DNA from: Deltaproteobacteria bacterium
GTDB lineage: Bacteria; Myxococcota; JADLHZ01
Assembly (NCBI GenBank): GCA_020848545.1
Contig: JADLHZ010000004.1
Span: forward strand, 30,343 to 94,342
Length of the DNA stretch: 64,000 bases
Direction of reading: 5' to 3'
Positions 8,512 to 18,266 of this stretch are shown here, piece after piece (position 1 is the stretch's first letter; every line of letters begins with the position of its first letter). A model generated the notes under the pieces. It made no database searches and was not told the origin of the DNA. It saw only the letters and a list, made by a program, of their open reading frames with translations. The position numbers were made by a program, and so were the translations under genes.

Positions 8512-9834
8512 CTAAGCCGTCGCGCGCGACGTTGCCGCGCCGACGTCGATGTCCCACTGAACGCGCACGTCGCTGCTGCCGACGCCGCGCGCGCGCTCGG
8601 AAACGAAGTCGAGGCGAGCGACGTCGCGCCAGTGATCGAGCGGTGCGCCGACCATCGTTTCGATCGCGAAGTCGAGGCGCACGTTGCGCGCGTTCAAGGC
8701 GATCTCCTTGAACGTGCAGACCACGCGGCCTGGACCCGCATTCACCGGCACCGGCGCGACGTTGAACATCTGGCTGTTGGCGCCGAAGTAGCAATGGTTG
8801 TCGGACGACCACAGCCCAACGGCGAAGTGGATTCCGGGCAGCGCCTCCTTCGCGTCGAACTGCACCTCGATCGAAAACGACGCCTGCGACGGCAGCACGA
8901 GGCTCGGCTTTCCGTGCGCGTCGAGCACGCGAATGCTGCGGATGGTCACGCGCTGATCGCCCCAACGGTTCGGCTCGGCAGTCGACGCTTGCGCCGGCGT
9001 CGTGTCTGGCACCGGCGCGGGCGTCGCTTCGGCCGCGCTCAACCGCGCCTGATTCTCGCGCTCCGAGACCTTCGCCCGATAGCGGTTGCACACCGTCGAC
9101 GGATCGCCGTACGCCGCAGCGACGCCCTCGTCGAGCCACAGCGCCTTCGTGCACCACGTCTCGACCGTCGGCAGCGAGTGCGTGACGAGCACGATGGCCA
9201 CGTTCTTGCGTTTGAACTCATCGAGCTTCTCCCGCGACTTGTGCGCGAAGTGCTCGTCGCCGACGGCCAAGATCTCGTCGATGATCAGAATGTCCGGATC
9301 GACGTTGACGGCGATCGAAAACGCCAGGCGCATGTACATGCCGCTCGAATAAGTGCGCACCGGCGCGTCGATGAACTCTTCGATCTCGGAGAACGCGATG
9401 ATCTCTTCCTCGCGCTTCTTCAGCTCCTTGCGACTCAAGCCGAGCAACATGCCGTTCATGTAGATGTTCTCGCGGCCCGAGAACTCCGGATGAAAGCCGG
9501 CGCCGAGCTCAAGCAGCGCCGAGACGCGACCGCGGCGCTCCACGGTGCCGGTCGTCGGCTTGTAGATGCCGGTGAGCAGCTTCAAGAGCGTGCTCTTACC
9601 GGCGCCGTTGCGCCCGATGACGCCGAGCGTCTCGCCGCGCTTCACGTCGAACGAGATGCCCTTCAGCACTTCGAGCCGCTTACGCGCGATCGCTTCTTTG
9701 TACTTGCTCGGGCGCAGCGCTTGCACGATCTGCGTCTTGAACGTGGTGTAACCGCCGCTGATGAGCTTGCGGTCGAACGACTTGCGTACATCGTTGACGA
9801 CGAGCATCGCGTCGTCGGGCGAAGACAAGCTCAC
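8512..9834 (-). CDS. wzt: ABC transporter ATP-binding protein for polysaccharide export
   Basis: The 440-residue ATPase partner of Wzm. Walker A (GRNGAGKST) is at 74-82, the signature SSGMYMRL at 163-170, Walker B ILIIDE at 182-187 and the H-loop TH at 218-219. A Pro/Ala-rich linker near 260-280 leads into a C-terminal beta-rich domain (about 290-440) like the Wzt domain that recognises the modified end of the glycan. The start is taken as the GTG at 9834, which overlaps the upstream stop (GTGA); an ATG at 9807 is the alternative. The longer ORF reaching 10176 is a frame shadow. The C-terminal domain suggests that a terminal modification, for example methylation, marks chains for export. Confidence 0.95.
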   Translation of the reverse strand: MSLSSPDDAMLVVNDVRKSFDRKLISGGYTTFKTQIVQALRPSKYKEAIARKRLEVLKGISFDVKRGETLGVIGRNGAGKSTLLKLLTGIYKPTTGTVERRGRVSALLELGAGFHPEFSGRENIYMNGMLLGLSRKELKKREEEIIAFSEIEEFIDAPVRTYSSGMYMRLAFSIAVNVDPDILIIDEILAVGDEHFAHKSREKLDEFKRKNVAIVLVTHSLPTVETWCTKALWLDEGVAAAYGDPSTVCNRYRAKVSERENQARLSAAEATPAPVPDTTPAQASTAEPNRWGDQRVTIRSIRVLDAHGKPSLVLPSQASFSIEVQFDAKEALPGIHFAVGLWSSDNHCYFGANSQMFNVAPVPVNAGPGRVVCTFKEIALNARNVRLDFAIETMVGAPLDHWRDVARLDFVSERARGVGSSDVRVQWDIDVGAATSRATA

Positions 9835-11150
9835 AAGAGTCCCTTCACTCGTTGCCACACCCGCTTCGCCTGCCGCTCGACCGCCGGAAAGCGCTCGATG
9901 TTGCCGCGCAGCTTCCGCAAGAGCGGCGCGTAGTGCTTGACGTCGTGCAACGTGCGCAGCTCTTCGTCGCGCTGGCGCAGCTCTTGTTGCAGCGCGACGA
10001 CAGCGCGCTCTTTGGCGGCGAAGGCGCGCGCCAACGCGTCGGCTGCATCCGCTGGCAGCGTCTCGTTCTTGCGCACGCGATCCAAGATATCGTCGACCAC
10101 CGATCGTCCTTCGAGCGCCGCGGCCGTCGCCTGCAAATAGGCGTGCCCATACTGCGCGTCGGGTTCGAGGTAGCACCCCTCACCCCACTCGTTCCAGGCA
10201 TTGATGAACAAGAGCTGCGCGTCCGGCCGGTGCGTACGCCGGGTCTGCTCGGCGATGCGCGCGAGCCAATAGCGGTACTCGGTGGGCGAGCCGTTCACGA
10301 ACACGTGTGGCGTATGCTGCCGGCGCGCGGTGTTGTCCCAGCGGGCCATGACGCCGCGGTAGCAGGTGTAATCGGGCGCCGGCCGGTTCAACGCCTGCGC
10401 CATCACTTTTCGGTAATCGAACACTTTGCCGCGAAATTCATTGTTTGTCGGCGCGGGCGGCACGGTCGCCAAGTTGTCGTCGTTGACGAAGTGGTGCGGC
10501 GGAAATTCCACGGCGGCGTCGAAACCGTAGGGCCTCGGATCATGGCACGCGCCGAACTGGACGGCGACGAGGTGCAGGTCCGCAAACCCCGCCGCCTTCG
10601 CCGCCGCGCGCCAGAGCTCGGTCGCTTCATGCATCAGCGGACGGTCCACCTTGTAGACGAGCAGCACTGGCCGGTCGTTCACGCGCACGTACCGCGGATC
10701 TTTGAACAGCGGCATCACGGCGGCGATGAACGCCCGGTCGTCTTCCGGCGAATAGTTCTGTGCGAGGAGCACGTGCTTCTCGTGCCCATCCCACGTGCGC
10801 GTCCAGTTCTCGTTCGCCCAGCAGACGCAAAAGCCGAGGTCGAGGTCTTTTCGCGCGGCGAAGGTGTCGAGCGGCATCTCGAGCACGCGCCGGCCGTTGA
10901 ACCAATAGTAATAGAAGCAGAACGCGGCGATGCCGTAGCGCTTGGCCAACGCCACCTGCCGCGCTTGCACGGAGGGATCGCGCAGGTCGTAGTAGCCGAG
11001 CTCGCCGGGGACGCGCGGCTGCTCGTGGCCAAGGAAGTTGGGCGTCGCCCGCTTCACGTTCGTCCACTCGGTGAAGCCCGCGCCCCACCATTCGTCGTTC
11101 TCGGGGATCGGGTGGAACTGCGGGAGGTAAAAGCAGATTGGCTTGACCAC
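9831..11150 (-). CDS. WbsX-type glycoside hydrolase 99-like protein
   Basis: A 439-residue protein starting MVKPICFYLPQFHPIPEND, the hallmark N terminus of the WbsX family found in O-antigen loci. The conserved WWGAGFTEW and WANENWTRTWDG stretches are present. The fold is a GH99-like TIM barrel, but whether WbsX proteins hydrolyse or transfer sugars is not settled. The last 80 or so residues form a charged helix, possibly a coiled coil. It is the first gene of a two-gene minus-strand unit with wzt (4-base overlap) and is divergent from the GT2 at 11216, with 65 bp between. Confidence 0.9.
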   Translation of the reverse strand: MVKPICFYLPQFHPIPENDEWWGAGFTEWTNVKRATPNFLGHEQPRVPGELGYYDLRDPSVQARQVALAKRYGIAAFCFYYYWFNGRRVLEMPLDTFAARKDLDLGFCVCWANENWTRTWDGHEKHVLLAQNYSPEDDRAFIAAVMPLFKDPRYVRVNDRPVLLVYKVDRPLMHEATELWRAAAKAAGFADLHLVAVQFGACHDPRPYGFDAAVEFPPHHFVNDDNLATVPPAPTNNEFRGKVFDYRKVMAQALNRPAPDYTCYRGVMARWDNTARRQHTPHVFVNGSPTEYRYWLARIAEQTRRTHRPDAQLLFINAWNEWGEGCYLEPDAQYGHAYLQATAAALEGRSVVDDILDRVRKNETLPADAADALARAFAAKERAVVALQQELRQRDEELRTLHDVKHYAPLLRKLRGNIERFPAVERQAKRVWQRVKGLL

Positions 11151-11215
11151 GGTCGAGGACGGCGGCTATCAGCGCGGGTCATTTTGGTCAATTCGGCCGC
11201 GGCCTTAGCGGCGGG

Positions 11216-12097
11216 GTGTACATTCGCGTGAGCGTCACGGTCATCGTTCCATGCCATAACCACGAGGGCTTCGTGGCGGAGTGCCTCGCGAGCCTCGATG
11301 CGCAGACCTACAACGACACGCGCGTCATCGCGATCGACGACGGCTCCACCGACGCGACGTGGGACGTCATCCAGCGCACGAAGATGACGAAGCCCATCGA
11401 GCGCATCCGGACCGAGAACCGCGGCGCCCACGCGGCGTTGAACCATGGGCTCAGCCTGGCGCAAACGGAGTACGTGGCCATTTGCAACTCCGACGACACC
11501 TTCGCGCCTTCGCGCCTGGAGCGGATGATCGAGGTCCTTCGCAGCGAGAACGGCCGCTTCGCGTTCAGCCACGTGCGTTACATCGATCCCGAAGGCGCGG
11601 ACGTGTCGGCGACGTGGGACTACGCGAGAGACCTCCACCACAAGCAACGCGCGATCGAAAGCTTCGCCGCCGTCGGCTATGCGCTCATGCTCACGAACGT
11701 GGCGATCTCCACCGGCAACTTCGTCTTCGCGCTCAGCTTGATCGACGACGTCGGCCACTTTCGCCCGTATCGCTACGTGCACGACTGGGACTTCGCGTTG
11801 CGCGCGCTGCTCGTCACCGAGCCGCTTTACGTTCCAGAAGCGCTGTACAACTACCGCCTGCACGCGGCGAATTCGTTTCGCTCGCTCGACGCCGCCGCCG
11901 CCGTCGAGTGCCCTGAGCTGATGCGGCGCTTCATGAAGAGCGCGATGACCAGCACGCGCCTCGACAACGAACGCTGTCCATCACCGGCGAACTGGCCCGG
12001 CTACTTCGAATACTTCGTGCAGCATCACGGCTACGAGATGTACCAACACGGCTGGGACACGATCGACCCGCCCTACTTCGCTTGGAGACAATCATGA
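11216..12097 (+). CDS. GT2 family glycosyltransferase
   Basis: A 293-residue GT-A transferase with [13 protein letters not shown] at 7-19, IDDGSTD near 40-46 and the acidic CNSDD motif near 89-93. A late [10 protein letters not shown] stretch is the usual acceptor-side motif of GT2 enzymes. The first in-frame start is a GTG at 11216; a second GTG four codons later (11228) is equally possible. It overlaps rmlA by 4 bases (ATGA), so it is cotranslated with the dTDP-rhamnose genes. Rhamnosyl transfer is a reasonable guess but not shown. Confidence 0.87.
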   Translation: MYIRVSVTVIVPCHNHEGFVAECLASLDAQTYNDTRVIAIDDGSTDATWDVIQRTKMTKPIERIRTENRGAHAALNHGLSLAQTEYVAICNSDDTFAPSRLERMIEVLRSENGRFAFSHVRYIDPEGADVSATWDYARDLHHKQRAIESFAAVGYALMLTNVAISTGNFVFALSLIDDVGHFRPYRYVHDWDFALRALLVTEPLYVPEALYNYRLHAANSFRSLDAAAAVECPELMRRFMKSAMTSTRLDNERCPSPANWPGYFEYFVQHHGYEMYQHGWDTIDPPYFAWRQS

Positions 12098-12966
12098 AAG
12101 GCATCATCCTGGCCGGCGGCTCTGGCACGCGGCTCTATCCCCTGACGCGCGTCATCTCGAAGCAGCTCCTGCCGATCTACGACAAGCCGATGATCTACTA
12201 TCCGCTGAGCACGTTGATGCTCGCGGGCATTCGCGAAGTCCTGATCATCTCGACGCCGACCGATCTGCCGCGCTTTCGCGAGCTGCTCGGCGACGGCAAA
12301 GACTGGGGCATCGAGCTCTCTTACGCCGAGCAGCCGCGACCGGACGGCCTCGCGCAGGCGTTCATCATCGGCAAGTCGTTCGTCGCCGGGCAGCCGAGCG
12401 CGCTCGTGCTCGGCGACAACATCTTTCACGGCCACGGGTTTGCGGAACAGGTGCAGCGCGCGGCGAAGATCACGCACGGCGCCACGGTGTTCGGCTATCA
12501 AGTGCGCGACCCCGAGCGCTACGGCGTCGTCGAGCTCAACGACAAGAACCTCGCGATCTCGATCGAGGAGAAGCCGAAGCAACCGAAGTCGCACTGGGCC
12601 GTCACCGGGCTCTACTTCTACGACAAGCAAGTCACCGACATCGCCGCGAGCTTGAAGCCGTCGGCGCGTGGTGAGCTCGAGATTACCGACCTGAACCGGG
12701 TGTACTTGGAGAAGAAACAGCTCACCGTCGAGCTGATGAGCCGCGGCTACGCGTGGCTCGATACCGGCACGCACGAGTCGTTGATGGAGGCGTCGCAGTT
12801 CATCCAGATCTTGGAGCACCGCCAGGGCCTAAAGGTCGCGTGCGTCGAAGAGATCGCGTGGCGCATGGGCTTCATCGACACGGCGCAGGTGTTGAAGCTC
12901 GCCGAGCCGATGAAGAAGAACAACTACGGCCAGTACCTCGCGTCGATCGTGAAGGACGCGCAATGA
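12094..12966 (+). CDS. rfbA: Glucose-1-phosphate thymidylyltransferase
   Basis: RmlA, first step of dTDP-L-rhamnose synthesis: dTTP plus glucose-1-phosphate gives dTDP-glucose. The protein has 290 residues, the standard length. The nucleotide-binding signature [11 protein letters not shown] is near 8-18, KPMIYYPL near 31-38, and VLGDNIFHG carries the metal-binding Asp near 110. The start is the ATG at 12094 inside the previous stop (ATGA); an ATG four codons earlier adds only MET-I. It in turn overlaps rmlC by 4 bases. Confidence 0.97.
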   Translation: MKGIILAGGSGTRLYPLTRVISKQLLPIYDKPMIYYPLSTLMLAGIREVLIISTPTDLPRFRELLGDGKDWGIELSYAEQPRPDGLAQAFIIGKSFVAGQPSALVLGDNIFHGHGFAEQVQRAAKITHGATVFGYQVRDPERYGVVELNDKNLAISIEEKPKQPKSHWAVTGLYFYDKQVTDIAASLKPSARGELEITDLNRVYLEKKQLTVELMSRGYAWLDTGTHESLMEASQFIQILEHRQGLKVACVEEIAWRMGFIDTAQVLKLAEPMKKNNYGQYLASIVKDAQ

Positions 12967-13514
12967 ACGTCGTGGAAACGGCGCTCCCCGGCGTGCTCAT
13001 CATCGAGCCGAAGGTGTTCAAGGACTCGCGTGGATTCTTCGCCGAGACCTTTCACGCCGAGCGCTATCAGAAGCTCGCCGGGCTCGCGCTGCCGTTCGTG
13101 CAGGACAACTGGTCGCGCTCGATCAAAGGGACGCTGCGCGGGCTGCACTTTCAGAACCCGCGCGCGCAGGGCAAGCTCGTGCAGGTCCTGCGCGGCGCCG
13201 TGTTCGACGTGGCGGTCGACATTAGGAGGAGCTCGAAGCACTTCGGCAAGTGGGTCGGCGTCGAGCTCAGCGACGAGAACGCACGCCAGCTCTGGTTGCC
13301 GCCGGGCTTCGCGCACGGCTTCCTCACGCTGAGCGAGGTCGCGGACTTCAGCTACAAATGCACCGACGTCTACGCGCCCGAGGCGGACGGCGGCGTCGTG
13401 TGGAACGATCCGGAGATCGGGATCGCCTGGCCGGACGTGGGCATCGCGCCGTTGTTGTCGGCGAAGGACGCGGCGGCACCGAGGCTGAAGGACTGTGCGA
13501 AGCTGCCAGGGTGA
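12963..13514 (+). CDS. rfbC: dTDP-4-dehydrorhamnose 3,5-epimerase
   Basis: RmlC, third step of dTDP-L-rhamnose synthesis, a cupin of 183 residues. RGFFAETF is near 24-31, the catalytic-His motif GTLRGLHFQ near 58-66, and [13 protein letters not shown] near 115-127. The ATG at 12963 overlaps the rmlA stop. It ends one base before the stop of the convergent GT2 gene, leaving no room for a conventional terminator between them. Confidence 0.96.
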   Translation: MNVVETALPGVLIIEPKVFKDSRGFFAETFHAERYQKLAGLALPFVQDNWSRSIKGTLRGLHFQNPRAQGKLVQVLRGAVFDVAVDIRRSSKHFGKWVGVELSDENARQLWLPPGFAHGFLTLSEVADFSYKCTDVYAPEADGGVVWNDPEIGIAWPDVGIAPLLSAKDAAAPRLKDCAKLPG

Positions 13515-13515
13515 G

Positions 13516-14412
13516 CTACGCCGCGCGCTCGCGTGTTGCGTGGCTTTCTAAGACCGCGAGCAAGCCGGCCGCTCGTTGGGCGCTCTCTTGCGTTAGGCGC
13601 TGCGCGTCGGAGCGTCCGGCGATCAGCCGACGCAGGTGCAAGCGAAGATCTTCGAGCGCCGCCGCGGAGAGGCTGTAGTGCAAAGGAGCACCGCGATCGT
13701 CTGCGCCCGCCCACGGTGGCGTCTGCCCGCGGCGCACCTGAACGAGATCGATCCCGATCTGATTGCCACCGTGCTGGCGGTAGCGCACGACGGGCTCCGC
13801 AATCGCGTGCAAGCGTCCGAGTACGGCGGCGATGAGCGCGATCCAATAGTCGTGCACCCAGTGCGGCGAGACCGGCAGGAAGAACGAGCGCAGGCGCCGT
13901 GGAAACGCGCTCGTGCAGCCGGTGACCACGTTCTGCTTGAGGAGGGCAATCGCTGCGCCGTCCGAGAGGAGGCGATCGCCCATCTTGGCTTCGAAGCCGA
14001 TGCTCTGCCATAGCCGGCAACGAAGCGGCTGGGCATTGCCATCGATCATGTCGGCGTCGCTGAAGCTGAGCGAAGCACCCGCCGCGAGCGCCTCGCCAGC
14101 TCGGGTGAGACGGTCTTCTCCCCAGACGTCGTCTTGATCGCAGGGCGCGACCACCTCGGCGCGAGCGAGGCGGATTGCCTTTTCAAACGCGCGCGTCGAC
14201 CCCATATTGAGCCGGTTTCTGTAGATGCGCACCGGGAAGCGTGCGCGCTGAGCAAAGCGCTCGAGCACCGTGACTGTATCGTCGCGCGAGTCGTCGTCGC
14301 ACACGACCAGCTCTTCCGGCTGAGTGCGCTGTGCCTCGAGCGAGGCGAGTTGCTCGGGAAGGAAGCGCGCCCCGTTGTAGGTCGCCATCACTACCGAGAT
14401 GGACGAGCTCAC
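13516..14412 (-). CDS. GT2 family glycosyltransferase, rhamnosyltransferase-like
   Basis: A 298-residue GT-A transferase with SISVVMATYNGARFL near the N terminus and VVCDDDSRDDT and PCDQDDVW motifs, a combination common in rhamnosyltransferases. The start is the GTG at 14412 that overlaps the stop of the preceding 1285-residue gene (GTGA); the ORF open to 14559 is a shadow. Being translationally coupled to a multi-domain transferase suggests they act on the same chain. The rhamnose assignment comes from family resemblance and from the adjacent rml genes. Confidence 0.85.
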   Translation of the reverse strand: MSSSISVVMATYNGARFLPEQLASLEAQRTQPEELVVCDDDSRDDTVTVLERFAQRARFPVRIYRNRLNMGSTRAFEKAIRLARAEVVAPCDQDDVWGEDRLTRAGEALAAGASLSFSDADMIDGNAQPLRCRLWQSIGFEAKMGDRLLSDGAAIALLKQNVVTGCTSAFPRRLRSFFLPVSPHWVHDYWIALIAAVLGRLHAIAEPVVRYRQHGGNQIGIDLVQVRRGQTPPWAGADDRGAPLHYSLSAAALEDLRLHLRRLIAGRSDAQRLTQESAQRAAGLLAVLESHATRERAA

Positions 14413-17400
14413 TTGCGTTCTCCCTCTACAAAGAGCGCGTCGAGGATTCTCACCGCGCTCAGCTCCGGCGTGTACTTCACCACGTCGACCACGGCATTCT
14501 TGCGGAGCTCCGCTTGCAGTGCGGCGTCGCCGAGCAAGCCGATCAGGGCGTCCACGCACGCCCGCTCGCTCGCAGTGTCGACGAGGATCCCGTTCTTACG
14601 ATCAACGACGAACTCGCCGGCGCCGCCGCGTTGAGGGCCGATGCAGGCCACGCCGCACGCCATCGCTTCGAGCATCGTGAGGCCCATCGCCTGCCAGCCC
14701 GAGCAGTCGAGAAACACGTCCATCTCGGCGAAGAGCGCCGCCGTCTGCTCGCGCGTGATCACGCCGACGTTCGTCCACCCGGCCCTGACGTGTCGCGCGA
14801 CCCGTTGGTCGTCGGTGCTCGCGCCGAAGAGCACGACATCAAAATCGCCGCCGCGCGCTTTCCACGCCGTTTCCAGCACGCGCAACGTCAGCTCTGGGTT
14901 CCGTCGCGGCGTCTCGAAGCGAATCATCGCCAGCACCCGAGGGCGACGGTGGTCCGGCCGCTCGCCCCGCGGTGCGAACAAGGTCGTTTCCAGACTCGGC
15001 CCCACGACCGTACAGTCGACGCGATGGTGCTGGAGGACTTCCCTCTTGTTCCACTGCGACTTCGTGAAGCGCACGAGATCCGGCAAGCACGTGTACGACT
15101 GCGCCGCCACCCGCCAGGGAGCGCTGCCGGTCGGATAGAAGTACGGCTCGTAGTCCTGAATGTAGTAGCCTCGCACCACGCGGGGCGGGAGCTGCGCCAT
15201 CCACTGCACGCTGCGATCGGCGGTGGCGATCACCGCGTCGAATGACGAAGCGAGCGGCCGGATGCTCTCCGCTGTCTCCGATGGAGCCCACACCACGGGC
15301 AAATCAACGCCCGGGAAGCCCGCGGTGTACTGTTCTCGATGCGCGCTCAGGTTGATGAGGTGCACGTCGACACCGAGGCTCTGCTTCATCGCGAGCGCTT
15401 CTTGGATCACGACGTTGGCGCCGCCTCCTGGATAGCAAACTGGGAGCAAGAACGCGACGCGCTTGCCAACGAAGCGCGCGTGCGCCGCGGCGATGATCTC
15501 GCGTTGCTCCATGGCCAGCGCTTGCCGCGCACGCGCCCCGGCGACCGCGAGGCTGCGCTGCATGGCCGAGAGCCGCTCGCCAATGAGGGCCTGCGTGTGC
15601 AGAGTGCCGAGGATGTGCCCGGCGCGCTCCGCCAACGCCTTTCGGCGCTCGTGGCTGTAGCTCTTGGATTGATGGTGAAAGACATACGCATCGTCGGCGA
15701 TCGCGAGCTCGAAGCCGGCTTTGCCGAGGCGAAGTGAGTAGTCGTTCTCTTCACCGTAGCCGGCCCCGAAGTGCTCTTCGTCGAAGATGCCGACGCGGGC
15801 GATCGCTGTCCGCTTGATCATGTAGCAGAAGCCGTTGAGAAAAGGTACGCGCGGATACGCGACCGCGCTCCGCATCGCTACGAGCTCACCCATCTGCGCG
15901 ACGGTCATTCCGTGCGGCAACGGGTTCATCGACCAATCGCCGTCCGGCCCGAGGACCAAGGGGATCGACTGCTCCGACGCGCAGTTCGAGAACGGACCGA
16001 TCGCGCCGATCGCATCCGACGACTCGCCGCACCTGACCATACGATCGATCCAGCCCGGTGTGACGATGGTGTCGCTGTTGAGCAGCACGACATATTCAGC
16101 GGCGCTCTCGCGCAGGCCTTGGTTCGCGGCGAAGGTGTAGCCGCGCGCTTGCTCGTTCCGACGTAGGACGGCCCCTTGTTCGGCCGCGAAATCGCGCAGC
16201 AGGGCCGCGGTGTCTTCGCGACTGCCGTCGTCGATGAGGATGAGATTGTACGGCGGCGTCGTGTGCTCGATGAGCGACTCGAGGCAAGCGCGCACGTCGT
16301 CGAGCGCGTTGTGGACGCAAACCACGATATCGACGGTCGCGCGGTGCGCTCGAAGCACCGGGCGCTCGATCGCCCTCTGCGTGGAAGCATTGCGCGGGCG
16401 CAGCGTCGCCAACGCGCGCTCGATCTGACGCGCGATGAGATCGATTTGCGCTTGGGCAAGATCGAGCGCGCTAGGGAGCAGCTCGACCGGCCCCGGCTCT
16501 GGTCGCGAAAGCTTGGCGACGTTGAAGGCTTGCGCCGCGACGCGGCCGAAGCGCAGTCGGTTGCTCTGCAGCACCTCGCGCGCGAGCGCTGCGAAAGCAT
16601 CGAAGCGGTGTCGTTGGCCGGCGACCCACGCACGCGGATCATCCTCGTTCGCAGTCGCGGTCTGTAGCCCCTCGATCGCCGCGTAGAGTTTGTGAGCCAG
16701 CATCGGTACCGGCCGTCCTCTGGCGGTGCTGATGAAGTCGCCAACATTGGTGCCGAGCTGCCAAGAACGACTCTGCAAGAGTTGACTCGCGAGCGCGGCG
16801 AGGCGCGTGCTCGTAAGGCGCCATTGCTCCGCTTCGCTCCTGACGAAAGCGCGCAGAACGTCGGTCGCGGCGCGTCCCTGCTGTATGGCGCGGTCGAGCT
16901 CGGCTTCGAGCTCTGCCCGGGCGGCAATAAGCTCTCGGCGTTCGGCCTCCCGCGAGCTGCCGGCCGCATCGAGCTCGCGGCGCAAGCGCGCGACCTCGCG
17001 GTCGAGCAGCTCGAGCTCCGCGCCAGCGTTCACGCGGACGCCGAACTCGGCCAGCTGCCGAGTCACCGCCAAGTAGTCGGCCGACTTCGGCCAAGACATC
17101 ACAAGCTCGACCCTCGCCGTCTGTCCAGCAACGCCGTCGGGCAGCGTGAGCAAGAACCACGGGTCGAATCCTGTCGCCACCGCGATCACTTCGGAAGAGC
17201 CACGATCGCATGCGAAGTACAGGTCGTTGCTGCGACAGGACCCGAGGTACTCCGTCGATCCGTCCCACGCGAAGACGCAATCGCCGGCGCCGGAAAAGAG
17301 CCGCAGATCATGAAGATGCACGAACCCCGGCCGGTCGCAGGGATCGATGCGGATTGCGGTCACGGTCCGGGCGCCGGACTCAATCGCCAGGCTGATCTCC

Positions 17401-18266
17401 TGGTGCTCGCGGCCGATGGTGGCCATTTGGAAGGTACTGCGCGATTCGTCGAAGTTGTCTTCGCGGCCGCGCCAATACGCCCTGCAGGAGAACTGCAGCT
17501 CCACGCGCGGCGCTTCGGAGACGAGCAGCGCCACGTTGTCGCGCGCGTCCGCGTGGGCCGGGATCGCTTCGACGATGAACTGATAAGTCTGCGCCTCCGG
17601 CCGGCCGAGCAAGTAGTGAGAGAGCCCCGCGGGAAAAGCGTCAACGAAGAGCTCGCGAAACTCGGACTGATAAAGCCCCACGGTGACGCGGTCCATCCGC
17701 CGCACCTCCATGCCAGCGCTGCCGAGCAACTCGAACAAGCCCGAGCGCGTGTAAAAACGCAAATGCGTCGTGTCGAGCAGGCCAGCCGGGGTGTAGGCAA
17801 ATTCGCCCGCAAGCAGCCCAGCGATCACACCCGCGTAGGCCACGTTCGGCATCGAGATCAGGACGCGGCCACTGTCGCTCAGGAGCGACGGCAGCTGGCG
17901 AAGCACGAACGCGGGATCGCGCAGGTGCTCGAGCACGTCAGCGCAAACAATGACATCATAGCGCGCGCTGGCCACGAGCGCGCCGAGATCGGTATTCTCG
18001 AGGTCGACGATGTGTAGCTGACGATAGTAACCGCGAGCCGCATCGGCCACCGCGCGATCGATCTCCACGCCGTCGACGGTGCAGCGCTTCGCGTCGCGCA
18101 AGTAGCGACCGAGCGCGCCGGGGCCGGTGCCGAGGTCCAGCACCGTCGAGCCAGGAGGGATCCAGCGCGCGATCTTCGCCAGCGAGTCTTCGCCGTTCTC
18201 GCTGACTTCCCGGTCGTAGCTCTGCGCCACGCCGTTCGCCAACTCTTCGATCTTGGAACGCGCCAT
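14409..18266 (-). CDS. Methyltransferase-GT2-GT4 fusion protein
   Basis: A 1285-residue protein joining several enzymes. Residues about 1-235 are a class I SAM methyltransferase (VLDLGTGPGALGRYL near 42-56, CADVLEHL near 108-115). About 255-400 look like a beta-sandwich, perhaps carbohydrate binding. About 418-465 are coiled coil. About 645-890 form a GT2 domain (DIVVCVHN, LIDDGS, LNSDT). About 925-1280 form a GT4 domain (FLLPVCYPGGGANVV, then the EAMACGVACIGP motif near the C terminus). Such fusions can build and cap a glycan end in one polypeptide. It starts at the A of the upstream TAA and overlaps the next GT2 by 4 bases. The order and number of sugars added are unknown. Confidence 0.88.
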   Translation of the reverse strand: MARSKIEELANGVAQSYDREVSENGEDSLAKIARWIPPGSTVLDLGTGPGALGRYLRDAKRCTVDGVEIDRAVADAARGYYRQLHIVDLENTDLGALVASARYDVIVCADVLEHLRDPAFVLRQLPSLLSDSGRVLISMPNVAYAGVIAGLLAGEFAYTPAGLLDTTHLRFYTRSGLFELLGSAGMEVRRMDRVTVGLYQSEFRELFVDAFPAGLSHYLLGRPEAQTYQFIVEAIPAHADARDNVALLVSEAPRVELQFSCRAYWRGREDNFDESRSTFQMATIGREHQEISLAIESGARTVTAIRIDPCDRPGFVHLHDLRLFSGAGDCVFAWDGSTEYLGSCRSNDLYFACDRGSSEVIAVATGFDPWFLLTLPDGVAGQTARVELVMSWPKSADYLAVTRQLAEFGVRVNAGAELELLDREVARLRRELDAAGSSREAERRELIAARAELEAELDRAIQQGRAATDVLRAFVRSEAEQWRLTSTRLAALASQLLQSRSWQLGTNVGDFISTARGRPVPMLAHKLYAAIEGLQTATANEDDPRAWVAGQRHRFDAFAALAREVLQSNRLRFGRVAAQAFNVAKLSRPEPGPVELLPSALDLAQAQIDLIARQIERALATLRPRNASTQRAIERPVLRAHRATVDIVVCVHNALDDVRACLESLIEHTTPPYNLILIDDGSREDTAALLRDFAAEQGAVLRRNEQARGYTFAANQGLRESAAEYVVLLNSDTIVTPGWIDRMVRCGESSDAIGAIGPFSNCASEQSIPLVLGPDGDWSMNPLPHGMTVAQMGELVAMRSAVAYPRVPFLNGFCYMIKRTAIARVGIFDEEHFGAGYGEENDYSLRLGKAGFELAIADDAYVFHHQSKSYSHERRKALAERAGHILGTLHTQALIGERLSAMQRSLAVAGARARQALAMEQREIIAAAHARFVGKRVAFLLPVCYPGGGANVVIQEALAMKQSLGVDVHLINLSAHREQYTAGFPGVDLPVVWAPSETAESIRPLASSFDAVIATADRSVQWMAQLPPRVVRGYYIQDYEPYFYPTGSAPWRVAAQSYTCLPDLVRFTKSQWNKREVLQHHRVDCTVVGPSLETTLFAPRGERPDHRRPRVLAMIRFETPRRNPELTLRVLETAWKARGGDFDVVLFGASTDDQRVARHVRAGWTNVGVITREQTAALFAEMDVFLDCSGWQAMGLTMLEAMACGVACIGPQRGGAGEFVVDRKNGILVDTASERACVDALIGLLGDAALQAELRKNAVVDVVKYTPELSAVRILDALFVEGERK

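Noticed and set aside
9835..10176. N-terminal extension of wzt by 114 codons
   Set aside because: It overlaps the WbsX-type gene in another frame; the GTG at 9834 with a GTGA overlap gives the normal Wzt N terminus.
16692..18017. 441-codon plus-strand ORF antisense to the 1285-residue fusion
   Set aside because: The opposite strand has methyltransferase and coiled-coil motifs; this frame is Arg/His-rich and has none.
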